This document shows, piece by piece, positions 34,185 through 44,075 of a stretch of 64,000 bases of DNA (position 1 is the stretch's first letter; every line of letters starts with the position of its first letter). A program made the position numbers and the translations under genes. The DNA is from Pyrrhosoma nymphula (Eukaryota; Arthropoda; Insecta; Odonata; Coenagrionidae), in assembly GCA_963573305.1 (NCBI GenBank), contig OY754327.1:138796855-138860854 (forward strand), read 5' to 3'. The notes below the pieces were generated by a model. The model was not told the origin of the DNA and did not search any database. It saw only the letters and a list, made by a program, of their open reading frames with translations.

Positions 34185-35496
34185 GAAAAGTAACACAATA
34201 GTCATGAAATATGTGCAAATATCTCAATCGCATCAAGTGTGTTGAAAAGATGTAAATGCACACCTTTGCGGATATGCAAAATGCAACCAAGTAGGTGTAG
34301 ATAAACAACAATGACTCAAATTGCTCTTTTTCTCTGACAGTAATCAAGAAAAAACTCAAATAATAGCCAGAAAAAAATACTGGCACAGCACATGCAACGT
34401 AGCTGCTCTTTCAATGAGGTATAAACTCCAAAAACAGCCAAACGGCCTAACATCATGTGATGAACAGAGACATTAGAAAAACTGAGCAGTAAGGATACCT
34501 AGCAGCAAATATGCAAATTACCAGTGAGGGGCGTACTTTGCAGATGTGGAAATTTGCGTGCTGAAACCGAAAATCTAGTTGGTGACAGAAAATTGAGCGT
34601 TTTTACACAGCTTTGCACATATGCAAAGTCGTGCACTGAAGGGTTAAACTAGGTGACAATTTTTAAAATAATTTTTTTTCTAATATAAATTAGCTAAAAA
34701 CTTAGTGGCAAATTTTTGAACTCTTCATTTCTTTTATGTTAAAAATAATTGTTAAAGCGTCAGATTAATTTGTCATAAAAGGGGTTGCATGAGTTTAAAC
34801 GAACTTATTGATTGAGGTAATGATATATTTGCATATTCTGCAAGCAATTGCATAAGAATTGATGATTAAATTCTAGGTTCTTCTATAATAAAAAATAGAT
34901 GCTTATTTCAGAAAAAATATATACTCATTTTGAAAAAAATAGATGCTTTTTTCTCCGGTCCCTAGTAATAGTAAATGCTCAGCAAAATGGGAATTGTTTC
35001 TATGGCTAATAAAGGAAGCCTGGTGTCCTTTAATCCTAGTTAGGATATTTCTACCAGTCTGCCCAATGTATATGCCTTTGCAACTGTTGCAACGGAGATC
35101 GTAGACCTCATAGTTTCAATATCTCAATTCTGTTCTTGTTGGACCCAAGCATATTCTGTAATGTGAACTGTAATTTTTAATATTAAAATAATAATCATAA
35201 TTTTAAACTCAAAATTTTGACAGGAGCGGGAGCATTACTATGCATAGGTGAATTTTTGCACCTCCACACAATTTCTTTCATTTTCAGCATGTTATACGTT
35301 GGTTTACTTTCTAATATTGAAGATAAAACTTAGCTAAGCAAAAAAAATTACCACAACTATTTCACTGTTATTATAGAGTTTATCATCACAACAACTGCAC
35401 TGTTGACCTGTTTCATCTGCCATATTGAAAAAGAACTTTATCTAATCAATAAGAAATTAAAGAACAAAGTAAATAAGGTAGAAATTAAATGAGATA
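34185..35496. other. Unassigned intronic DNA
   Basis: AT-rich intron sequence. Around 34930-35150 it reads as repeat-like but I could not match it to any family in the window. No coding similarity. Confidence 0.4.
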
Positions 35497-35806
35497 CAGT
35501 AAAACCCTGGTCAACTGAACTAAAGGGGGAGGGGCAGTTTTGGATAACCTTTTTTTCGGTTAAGCCATGAACATCTAATACGACAGTACATATTTTGTAT
35601 TGTAATTACAGTACGTATTTATGAAAGGTTTTGAAGGTCAAATTAATTCAAATTCAAGGTCAGGCGTTCACGTCTTCCTGCCAGCCCAGCATATCTCGCC
35701 CCTCATATTTCCATGTAGTACAGTATTATTTTTGGAATTTACGATTTTCTGAGGCATTTCGGATAACCCAGGTTTCGGCTGACCTGAGTTCGGTTCGGTA
35801 TTACTG
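35497..35806. mobile_element. Tigger-type MITE (310 bp) beside a splice donor
   Basis: Ends CAGTAAAACCCTGGTCAACTG and (inverted) CAGTAATACCGAACCGAACTC with subterminal GGATAACC motifs; TA on both sides (35495-35496, 35807-35808). Lies 38 bp from the end of the exon at 35845, i.e. just inside the 19-kb intron. Confidence 0.75.
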
Positions 35807-35844
35807 TATATATTTGGTAAAAAATGGTAAAAACTAAAGGTTAC

Positions 35845-36017
35845 CTCCACTATGAACACTTTCTGTATTTGAATTCTTCCTCCAGCGAAGGACTTTCATT
35901 CCACTACTTCCTTGATGAATTTCTACTCCTTTAATACAAGTTAACAGATGCTCGAAAGGAACTCCATCTTCATTAACTTCAAGCTCCTTAAATTCTGCCA
36001 GGTAACAGTCTGGAAGG
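35845..36017 (-). CDS. MARF1: MARF1-like exon, second half of LOTUS domain 2
   Basis: 173 nt, entering phase 2 (AG from the previous exon + C = Ser) and leaving phase 1. Encodes LPDCYLAEFKELEVNEDGVP, FEHLLTCIKGVEIHQGSSG and MKVLRWRKNSNTESVHSG. The FPDCYIAEF..LEV....GVPLEH..TC..GV arrangement is highly diagnostic of vertebrate MARF1. Acceptor AG is at 36019-36018, donor GT at 35844-35843 (GAG|gtaacc). The preceding intron is only 0.55 kb while the following one is 19.3 kb. Confidence 0.95.
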
Positions 36018-36565
36018 CTTTAACAAAACATGATATTAAAAATAATGAGCAGGTAAGATCCATCACATAAAAAACTAGACTATAATTAATGGGGTAATTC
36101 ATTAGTTGTTTCAAGTTGAAACCATTTTGTGATAAGAGGTTGTATAAAGAAATTCATTTCAAACAGGGTCAGTTAAAAAAAAATTGTAATGGTTTACCAA
36201 GTTGCATCAACCAGCTGAATATTCTAGCATATATTCTTCTTATATAATTCTTCATGCTAAATTTTCAAAAACTTCCTACTTTTTTATGCGTCATTTTGAA
36301 TTCATTCAATATTACACAAATGAAGAAATAAGGAAAAAAGTTTGCAAGAACCCAAAATTGATGTCTGCAAAAACCCCACAACGTTAACAAAGATTGGAAA
36401 TGCATGTCAAAAGATTAATACAATGTACAGGTTCCTAAAACACTCGCATTATCATTATCAACTACCAATTTTAACAGAGGTTCTCAATAAAATACAACCC
36501 ATGAAAAACATTCTCATTGATGCATTTAATATATGTATTAATAAATAGTAGCAAAAATTGTTTAC

Positions 36566-36744
36566 CTTGGAAGAGGTATAACACCATCATGGGAGTGGAG
36601 GAGTTGGTGGATTCTTTGGCCAAAAATTTTCATTACAACCATGAGATTAGGCAGTACATCTATCTCTTGCTCTGCCCATCCTTTTTCAGGTTTGGTCTTC
36701 TTAGAATGCATCATGCAATAAGGGTAGTCAACAATGGGACCATC
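36566..36744 (-). CDS. MARF1: MARF1-like exon, first half of LOTUS domain 2
   Basis: 179 nt, phase 0 in, phase 2 out. Encodes DGPIVDYPYCMMHSKKTKPE, then IDVLPNLMVVMKIFGQRIHQ and LLHSHDGVIPLP. The helix with LL.(S/T)H(D/E)G.(I/V)PL is the start of MARF1 LOTUS 2. Acceptor AG is at 36746-36745 (TTCTTATAG), donor GT at 36565-36564 (AAG|gtaaac). Joined to 35845-36017 it rebuilds the continuous IPLPS-LPDCYLAEF junction. Confidence 0.93.
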
Positions 36745-36935
36745 CTATAAGAAGAAAACATACATTCTGAATCCCTCTCATGCTTATTTAATAGGATTAT
36801 ATTAATCAGCAGATGATGATGCTAGGTTCATGTTATAAATCACATTCAGCATCATATGAGAAAAAATGAGGATAATCAAAAGGAATGTTTAAAAAAAATA
36901 GCTCCAATTTTAGTCCCACACCAAATTGGAATATT

Positions 36936-37165
36936 GTCCATGTTGAGAAAAACCAACTTTGTTATTTCCACTAACTTTATTTTGCTGGCACAATGCACGT
37001 TTCACCACACTGTGGCATATTCAAGTCATGTATATGCCACAATAAATATGCCACAGAGTGGTGAAACAAGTGTCATGCCAGCGAAATTAAATTTGTGGAA
37101 ATTACAGTTGGTTTTTCTCAACATGGACATCCATCATTTCCACAACGTCAGGCCTGATATCATCA
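36936..37165. repeat. Fold-back palindrome B (about 193 bp) plus tail
   Basis: Arms 36936-37021 and about 37042-37128 are imperfect inverted complements (outer blocks GTCCATGTTGAGAAAAACCA, inner TTTCACCAC.CTGTGGCATAT). On the right, about 38 nt follow with TTTCCACAACGTC, similar to the tail of palindrome A. The core contains GTGGTGAAAC. It lies in the intron between the LOTUS-1 and LOTUS-2 exons. Confidence 0.8.
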
Positions 37166-37169
37166 GTTT

Positions 37170-40100
37170 TATTTAAATATTCTGTTTCAAGACATGAAAT
37201 CATGATCATTCCTCAAATATGCAATAACATTAGGCTGTTTTTAAGTCACTCGGTATCACTTAGATTCTCCAGTTTAGAGCTCCTTGCAAATGAATTATAC
37301 CTCATAAGAAACGCATTACATATACCACATAGTAAATTGAGAAGTAGTAAAAGCACCATTTGCTGATAGCTCATCAACAATGAGTGAATGAATATTATTT
37401 TCAATGAATAATTATATAGTGCTAAATTGACAAAAGATATAAGCCAATGACTTATACCACTCCAAGAGTAAGTTTGACAGAATTATTCCTCACACAGCAG
37501 TTATCACTTACAACTACAGAGAAACCTCGTATTTGCGTTTTCGGAAATTATGTTTTCCCGCAATTTACACAACTTTTGCAAAGTCCCATTCAATTTCCTA
37601 TGTTTCCAACGTATGCAGAACCCCGAATGTGGACTATACATTTTTCAGTTTTCCCGCAATTTGCACCACAACACGCTCTTTCCAAAAATAAAATTCACTT
37701 CTTAAGTCCATTACTCATGCATTTGTAAAACTTTTTGACTGTCTTGTACATATATATAGAAAATATATGAAAGAGAGCAACAATAGGACCTGTTTTAAGG
37801 AAGAATATTAATGTGGCGGGAATAGTATACAGTGCCACTAGTAACAGAAATTTGAACTACATCAACTCGCAATCTGCCAGATATGATTCAAGCTATGAAA
37901 TGAAGCGTAGTATTTTTTTATGCAAGGCATTTTCAATCCCATTAGCAATACATCTATAATATCATTCTTTTACTGTTTATATGCATAAAAATTATAATAA
38001 ATATCTGGTTTTAACTTCGTAAATCGCTGAAAGACATTTTTCTTTTCCGGCGAATCTGATGACGACCCTAATGACATCAGTCTCAGACATCAATACGATG
38101 GAAAACATGGAACATTTCGCCTGTTTGGACACCCCAAAAGCTTTAATTCGCAAATAATCATTTTTAGAAAAAAATATATTTGTTAATATGAGGAAAATTT
38201 GAGCATTCCGAAATAAAAATGAAAACTACGAAACATTTTCATGACACAACACTCCTTGTCACGGCCGATTGATTAATGAGATCGACGATCAGTTGTTTCA
38301 TCGTTTTTGATGCTATCATTGTGTCGGGAGTTAAGAAATTAAGGTATATTTCAATGGAGCAGTTTAGTCTGCTTCATCTACATTGCGGTTTCAGGAGGCT
38401 GGTGAGGATAAACTTCTCCTTTTTCAGCAACCGATAGTCTTGTGCCGTCACTTCACACCGCTGGTATCGCTCTGCCTGCTCAGATCGGACATGGTCATAA
38501 TAACTGTGTGTACGTTGCAAAGAATTTTAATGAAGTTTCTTGCATCTTACAGCCAGAGAATAAGCCATAAAGCATTATATTTAAGCATGGCTAAATATGC
38601 GCGCCATGAAGTAGCGTAACTGCAGTAAGTCACAAAACTAAAAGTAGTGGTTTCTCAGCCAACGGTGAGGACTTCAAACTGCAATGTGCATAAGTTAATC
38701 GTATATTTTGTTTAGATTGCGTGTACAATTATTTTTTAATGAAATTACCGCGAAATACTTATAAGTTACATTATATTCCAGCAATCAAAGGAAATAATTT
38801 AATTAAGTGCAGAGTCAAAATCTCTTAAAACAACATTTATGATTAAGATTTTTTAATTTCTCGGAATATGTATGAGGTGGTTTTGGCAACACTGCCAGAC
38901 CATGCGTTCTCCTGGATGACCGGATTATAGGTACTCGACTGAAATTAAGCTGTGAATAATTCCTTTACATTGCAAGGGTAGAGGAAGAGGCTATTAGTAG
39001 GACCATTGCAAGTTAAGACTGTATGATGACATGGGACTATATTGTTTATTGAATTATCAGTAAGCCCCAAAAATTCCGTTTACAGCATTAATTATAGCTC
39101 TGGGTTCCATGGTTGGTGCTCCCTGGTTTTAAAGTACTAATGGTAAATGCCGATATTTTCCTCTACAAAGTTCTCTATTGACAATCCTCCAAGCCATCTT
39201 AGTCTTATCAGAGGCAGTTGCTAGTAGGGAACTATTATAAGATTTTCGCCTTATTTATAAGATACCTGTGAGATTTTTTGAGCTTGGCTAAAGTGGCAGT
39301 GGTTTCTGGGTTTCTGTTTTGTTTGTTAGCATAGGATAACATTTAACTGTTTTGATAGTTGAACTATATCATCAGAGACCCATTTTTTTCTTGGATTACC
39401 TGTACGCTGCTTTTTCTTTCTGATAGTTGGAATCGCACACACTAGTATATATAAAAACTTTGAGTAAAAATTTTTAAAACCATGTCAAAAATCTTAGCAT
39501 TAAAGACATCCTTCCAATCTTGGTTTTTAATCGAAAAGAAAAAGTATGAAATGTTGCCCTCACTAAAAGTTCTACTATCATAATAAATTGGTTGATAGTT
39601 TGATGAAATTGAGTTGAGCTTAAAATTTGAAAATCCTAATAATGAAAGAAGTGTTTAAGTTGCATCAGGTTTAATGAACACTCAATTCAAGCTACTGTGA
39701 GATTTATTGTGACAAGAGTCAAGGAAACATTTAAGCTTGATGCCTTTTTCACCAGGAAAACAAAGTCGACGACAGAGAACGTTTCATTCTTGATACAGGA
39801 ATGAAGGTCTTTGTAAATTTGCTTTTTCTCTTGTATAACCGCAAAGCCCTTTGTCTGTTAACAATCAAAACGACTCTAAGCATAGTTTTTGCTTTTTGAA
39901 AGATTTCTATAAAGAAATTTCTCCATTAAAACAACTGCATTTATTGCATAGATTTTTATGCACAATTTAAACCCACTTTACAAGCAACTGTTGAGAACGC
40001 ATTAATTCGTAAAGCTAGGTTAACCTGTATTTGAATCACATTGAATGACCTAGTGGCCTTTCAATTTTTACACCATAAAACTTCATTAAGGTATGATTAC

Positions 40101-40960
40101 AGATGGTTCCTGGTAGTGCAAGGGTATTTTCCATTTTCTCTCTCTGATTCAATAATTTGTGAGTGATAGCTGAACACTAGATTTACGATGTCAATATTTT
40201 ATTGTTGCTAGAAATGCTACAAACCAACTGCTTTCCAATTATTGGAGTTTGAATATTTTCATGAATCTGAATAAAATTATGGACTCTGACTGCACTGACA
40301 CCTACTCGGTGACGTCCCAAAAAAAGGTCCTTAAATGGATCTTCCTGCATGGCAAAACATAGGGCCAAATTTCCTATATCGGGGGCAGGAAAATGCAGTA
40401 GTTGGACGTTTAACATGTGTTGGGGTTCACTGTCATTTTCAACAGATCACTTACAATACGTTGAATATTAAAGAGAACAGAAAAACAAAATGAGGATATT
40501 TTGCTTTTGCAGGGACCCAACAATTGAGATATAAAGCAAAATTAAAAAACTGCATATAAATCAAGAGTTAGCTATTAAAAACCCTTATTTCCTCACTAGA
40601 GCTGAATGCCACTGTGCAAAATTGCCAGTGTTATTTACTCAGGGTGTGCCAATTGGAGGTTTCACGGTATTAAGGTACACATAAAATGAAGAGCAAAATT
40701 ATTATTCAAAGCAGATTAATACGAAGGGAATTACAAATATGAGAGTTATGAACCGGATGACATTTTCTATAACATTCAATCCAAGTGTCTCTTGTTCCAT
40801 CCAGGCTTGACACATTCACAAAGGAAACTAATAAAACTAACACAAAGTTATGTGTAAACCAAATCAAACAGCGTAGGTAAAACCAATCTTTAGAATTTAT
40901 CAAATTACATAGGCCATGGTGCAGATTGTGCGACTGAGGATTCCAGAGTAGGTTGTTCTG
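37170..40960. other. Unassigned intronic DNA with TE end fragments
   Basis: Holds a Tigger-like left end near 37512 (AGAGAAACCTCGTATTTGCG) resembling those at 31028 and 59281, and an isolated end near 40650-40672 (GGTTTCACGG, inverted CCGTGAAACC). A minus-strand frame at 40416-40183 (77 codons) is not recognised and has no splice-phase fit to the MARF1-like exons. No gene supported. Confidence 0.4.
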
Positions 40961-40964
40961 ATTT

Positions 40965-41276
40965 GGTTGTAATCTGTAGAGGAATGACAAGCCTACTTCA
41001 TCTCCTTTATACACAAAGTAAGAATCCCATCAAGGACTACTTGAAGGCAACATATAGGCTGACTGAATTCTGAATTTTCTAATTATGTACTTGCTTGAGC
41101 ATTCAAAAACACCAGCGAAATGGTAGTGAATTAGAGTTTCCGGCATTTTATAAAAAGTAGGCTATGCATGAGAAAGATAAGCTATGATAAAATTTTTTCC
41201 CAAAAAAATGGAGATGACAAATTAAGGGTTGGGAGGCTTACATTCAGATTAGTGGCTATACTTGGGACAAATACAG
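40965..41276 (+). mobile_element. Tigger B-family 3' end, truncated
   Basis: Begins at the third-Asp region (GGAATGACAAGCCTACTTCA, then GACTACTTGAAGGCAACATA, matching 33.37-33.45 kb) and runs with a deletion to the terminus ...GGGACAAATACAG at 41276, followed by TA. It ends 75 bp from the LOTUS-1 exon. Confidence 0.75.
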
Positions 41277-41350
41277 TACTTCTTAATTTTCAACCTTCTA
41301 TAAACACTTAGCCCATGTACAGACTGTGAATGCCAAAATACTTGACTTAC

Positions 41351-41564
41351 ATTTGAACTAACAGGTGATGGAGTATTTCGATGATCAGGGTTAAGTAAAA
41401 CCATTCTTCCATTCGAATCTTCAGTCACAATAATAACATCTTTCATCCGGTGCAGATCAGACACACTGACTGAAGTTAAATAGCGACTTTCAAATAATTC
41501 TCGGAACTTAAAGAGAGGTAGACGATGGCCAGGAACCTCTAAGAGTAAGGAAACTATCTGTGAC
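41351..41564 (-). CDS. MARF1: MARF1-like exon encoding LOTUS domain 1
   Basis: 214 nt, entering phase 2 and leaving phase 0. Encodes SQIVSLLLEVPGHRLPLFKF, RELFESRYLTSVSVSDLHRM and KDVIIVTEDSNGRMVLLNPD, a LOTUS/OST-HTH domain with LPLFKF and VSDL..(M/L).D as in MARF1 LOTUS 1. Acceptor AG is at 41566-41565 (TTTTTTTGCAG), donor at 41350-41349 (AAT|gtaagt). The intron to the preceding exon is only 177 bp, the shortest found in this gene. Confidence 0.93.
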
Positions 41565-41741
41565 CTGCAAAAAAAATTTAATATTAAAATCCTTGTAATT
41601 CAACTGTCACACAAATCTTCCTTTTATTTATCCTTCCATACACACACTTTATGTACTAAATATTAATTTGGCTTTATTAATGGGAAAAAGTCCCGGCTAA
41701 CTTATATTAGATCACAAACTAAAAGGGAAATAAAATTCTAC

Positions 41742-41917
41742 CTTATGAGCTGAGGGTTTGGTCCACCACTATTAGCATACGAAATGCATATTCTCTTGAA
41801 ACCAACTCGGCGACGATGCAGTTGAGAAATGGCGTACTGAGCATCTTGCAAAGAAGGCACTTTAACACTTGCAGCAAAGTTCCCATCAGATTGAATGAAT
41901 ACTGATACATGCAGAAC
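41742..41917 (-). CDS. MARF1: MARF1-like exon, second half of the RRM
   Basis: 176 nt, phase 0 in, phase 2 out. Encodes VLHVSVFIQSDGNFAASVKV, PSLQDAQYAISQLHRRRVGF and KRICISYANSGGPNPQLI: strands and helix 2 of an RNA-recognition motif (RNP1-like FAASVKV) with the run into LOTUS 1. Acceptor AG is at 41919-41918, donor GT at 41741-41740. It pairs with exon 48642-48815, which supplies strand 1 and helix 1. The intron between them is 6.7 kb and holds the RT-RNase H retroelement. Confidence 0.93.
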
Positions 41918-42859
41918 CTGAAAAAATTCAAATCATTATTACTGCACAGAAAATTATTGTTCAAAGATATTCTACTGATGAAGAAATAATAGGAAAACCA
42001 CGGTAAAAACTAGTTATTTGAGAGGTAGGAAAAAAACAGGACATTTAGGGGAAAACTTTTTTTTCCACCCCCTTGAATAAAAATCCCTTGTCAAGAGTGC
42101 CGTGAGTATATCCTTCTATTCCACCGTACAGAAGTCACTCGTGGCAAGGAATCGCACAGGTACATTCCTCGTATGTCTTGGATCACAAATCAGGGAAGCC
42201 AGACCCTTTCTTCGATCACTGTGCAGAGGTGATAACGACCGTATTCTCACAGTACCATCCCCACTCACGGCTAACTATTTGTTTACTCAGTGCATTTACT
42301 AAAAATATTTGCTGCCACAAATATTTGCTTCTGAGCCTATTTTTTTATTGTTTTCATTCCTTATGTTTCGTTCTGCATTTACTAATTATTATTAAACAGA
42401 ACTTTACTGTTGTTATTATTAACAAAGTTCTTGTATAATGAACACTCGCAACAATTATGTTTATAGATGAGTTCAGTTTAAAATTTGGAAGTGCACAGAA
42501 AAAAAACATAACAAATGAAATTCTGAGCTTATATTTTCCCAGCATGCTACAAATATTGTAATAGTAAATCCACTGAGTATGTTAAAAAATGCTTGACCAC
42601 AGACACCCGCACTGAAGGCATCTACCACTGACAAGGAGACATCGCGTAAGTGATGTTCGGGATCCAAACGAGGCAATTATTTTCTGAACTATAGAGAGAA
42701 TTCGGGAAAAGTGTCATGGCTTTCTTCCACATAGGCCCGGGTTCGAGAGAAAAACTCTATTAAAGAATCTTCCTCCGTATAAATACTTTAAAGTTCGCAC
42801 CTCTCTCAACAGCGAATCTCTCTCTCGAAAGCTGCTCCGCAGCGAAGGACTACTCCTTT

Positions 42860-42950
42860 CAACAGACTTCCTAGCCCAGTAGGTTGAGGCGCTGAGCCGG
42901 TTATCCTCATATGCTGGCTGGGGTTCAATCCCAGGTTGTGGCAATTTTTT
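42860..42950 (+). repeat. tRNA-like (SINE-type) fragment
   Basis: Contains an A-box-like TAGCCCAGTAGGTTGAG and a B-box-like GGGGTTCAATCCC within a perfect CTGGG/CCCAG T-arm, plus a GCCGG/CTGGC stem, then a T-run. No matching acceptor stem, so not a functional tRNA gene. Probably tRNA-derived SINE or decayed tRNA sequence. Confidence 0.4.
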
Positions 42951-43110
42951 TTCTTTCGAATATTTTACGGAATTACCGTAAATTGCCCACTCCCATGCAT
43001 TTATGGCATTTTGGATTTTGAACATTTGCTTATGCTTATGGTGCACCATGCGCCAGCAGCTGTTTACCCCCAATCAAATATGCCTCGAGTACGTCCACAT
43101 CTCGGCCACG

Positions 43111-43218
43111 GCCTAGGTCGGCCATATTGGTCATGCCGAGGTATATAAGCGCGGGTGTGCGGGACCGAAACGGTTGAGTTGGAGATTGGCTGAAGTAAGG
43201 GCGTGCGCCCAGTCTCTC
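43111..43218 (+). repeat. Left 108-bp terminal direct repeat (A1) with promoter
   Basis: Starts GCCTAGGTCGGCC, contains GAGGTATATAAGCGC (TATA box at 43142-43148) and AACGGTTGAGTTGGAG, and ends CGCCCAGTCTCTC. It differs from the right copy at only about 7 positions, so the element is young. Confidence 0.9.
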
Positions 43219-43270
43219 TAAATTACCTGGCTCCCGGCTTCGCGCTGGGAACGGACGAAGTTTTCACCCC

Positions 43271-44075
43271 ATGGCTAACCGGGGCAAAGAGAAGACAAAG
43301 AAAAAGGGGGAGCAGCGTCGCTCGCCGTCACAATCCCCACATCGTAGCCGTTCACAGTCTAGATCACCGGCATCGCCCACAGTGATTCCGCCATCATCTC
43401 CCCTCAGGATGCAGCACGCAGCCTCCGGGAGTCTCCTGTCCGGAAGCCCTCCGCTCGAGCCGCAAGGAGCGGACCCTCCAGTGTGGGCCACTCAGATTTT
43501 ATCAGCCATCGCACGACTTCTGCCAACAGACCCTGGTGCGGGACCCTCCACGGGTGCCCCCCATTGACTCGGTGGGATTTGGCTCTCAACCTCTTATCTC
43601 CATGCCAGATTCCCAGCCTGCATGCAGCCAGGCATCAACGGTGGCCACTCAATTTGTGCCAGCCCTCCAGAGATTTCCAGAGTTAACGCCATAGAAACCA
43701 GCGGGGTCCCTAGAGCTGCCCTCCGATCAGGAGTCGCTCGAACTGTTCTTGCTTCTTAAAAATTCCCAACATACGGGGAAGCTGACGAGACGTGACTTAC
43801 ATGAAGTCGCGTTGATACTGGGACTAGCTGGACAGTGGGAGATCTTGAATGAACCGGCCAAAACCCTGCTGTACAACCGAGCGCGGCTATTGGCGATTGC
43901 GGCCAGTCACGGATGGGAAACAGCAGCTCGTATCACCGGCCCAAACGAGCTGCTGCGGTTGCCGAGCATCCCTCAACCGCAGGTGATACGCGAGATAGTG
44001 CAAGAGCATCCTGTATCCCAGCCCAACGCAGTCATACCGGAACCAGCCCACCAGGGGCCGGGGCCATCGAACTGA
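43271..44075 (+). pseudogene. gag-like region, broken
   Basis: The ATG at 43271 opens an Arg/Ser/Pro-rich frame (MANRGKEKTKKKGEQRRSPS, RSRSQSRSPAS) that stops at 43567. A second frame, 43695-44075, encodes a helical segment (LTRRDLHEVALILGLAGQWE, LLYNRARLLAIAASHGW) ending in a proline-rich tail, and overlaps the start of the RT frame. Placement and basic/helical character fit a nucleocapsid- or gag-type protein, but no family was recognised. A stop and a frame change separate the halves, so either this copy is damaged or expression needs frameshifting. Confidence 0.5.

Noticed and set aside
37021..37042. Hammerhead core in palindrome B
   Set aside because: The CUGANGA box is not preserved (reads CTTGAAT on the better arm) and the cleavage triplet is absent, so this copy does not by itself support a ribozyme.
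40183..40416. 77-codon minus-strand frame in the intron between LOTUS 1 and LOTUS 2
   Set aside because: Same strand as the MARF1-like gene, but the two flanking exons already join in phase and reproduce the conserved order, so an extra exon is not needed. No similarity recognised.
42860..42950. Possible functional tRNA gene
   Set aside because: The A-box, B-box and T-arm look right, but the acceptor stem does not pair and the anticodon loop is too long. Kept only as a SINE-like fragment.
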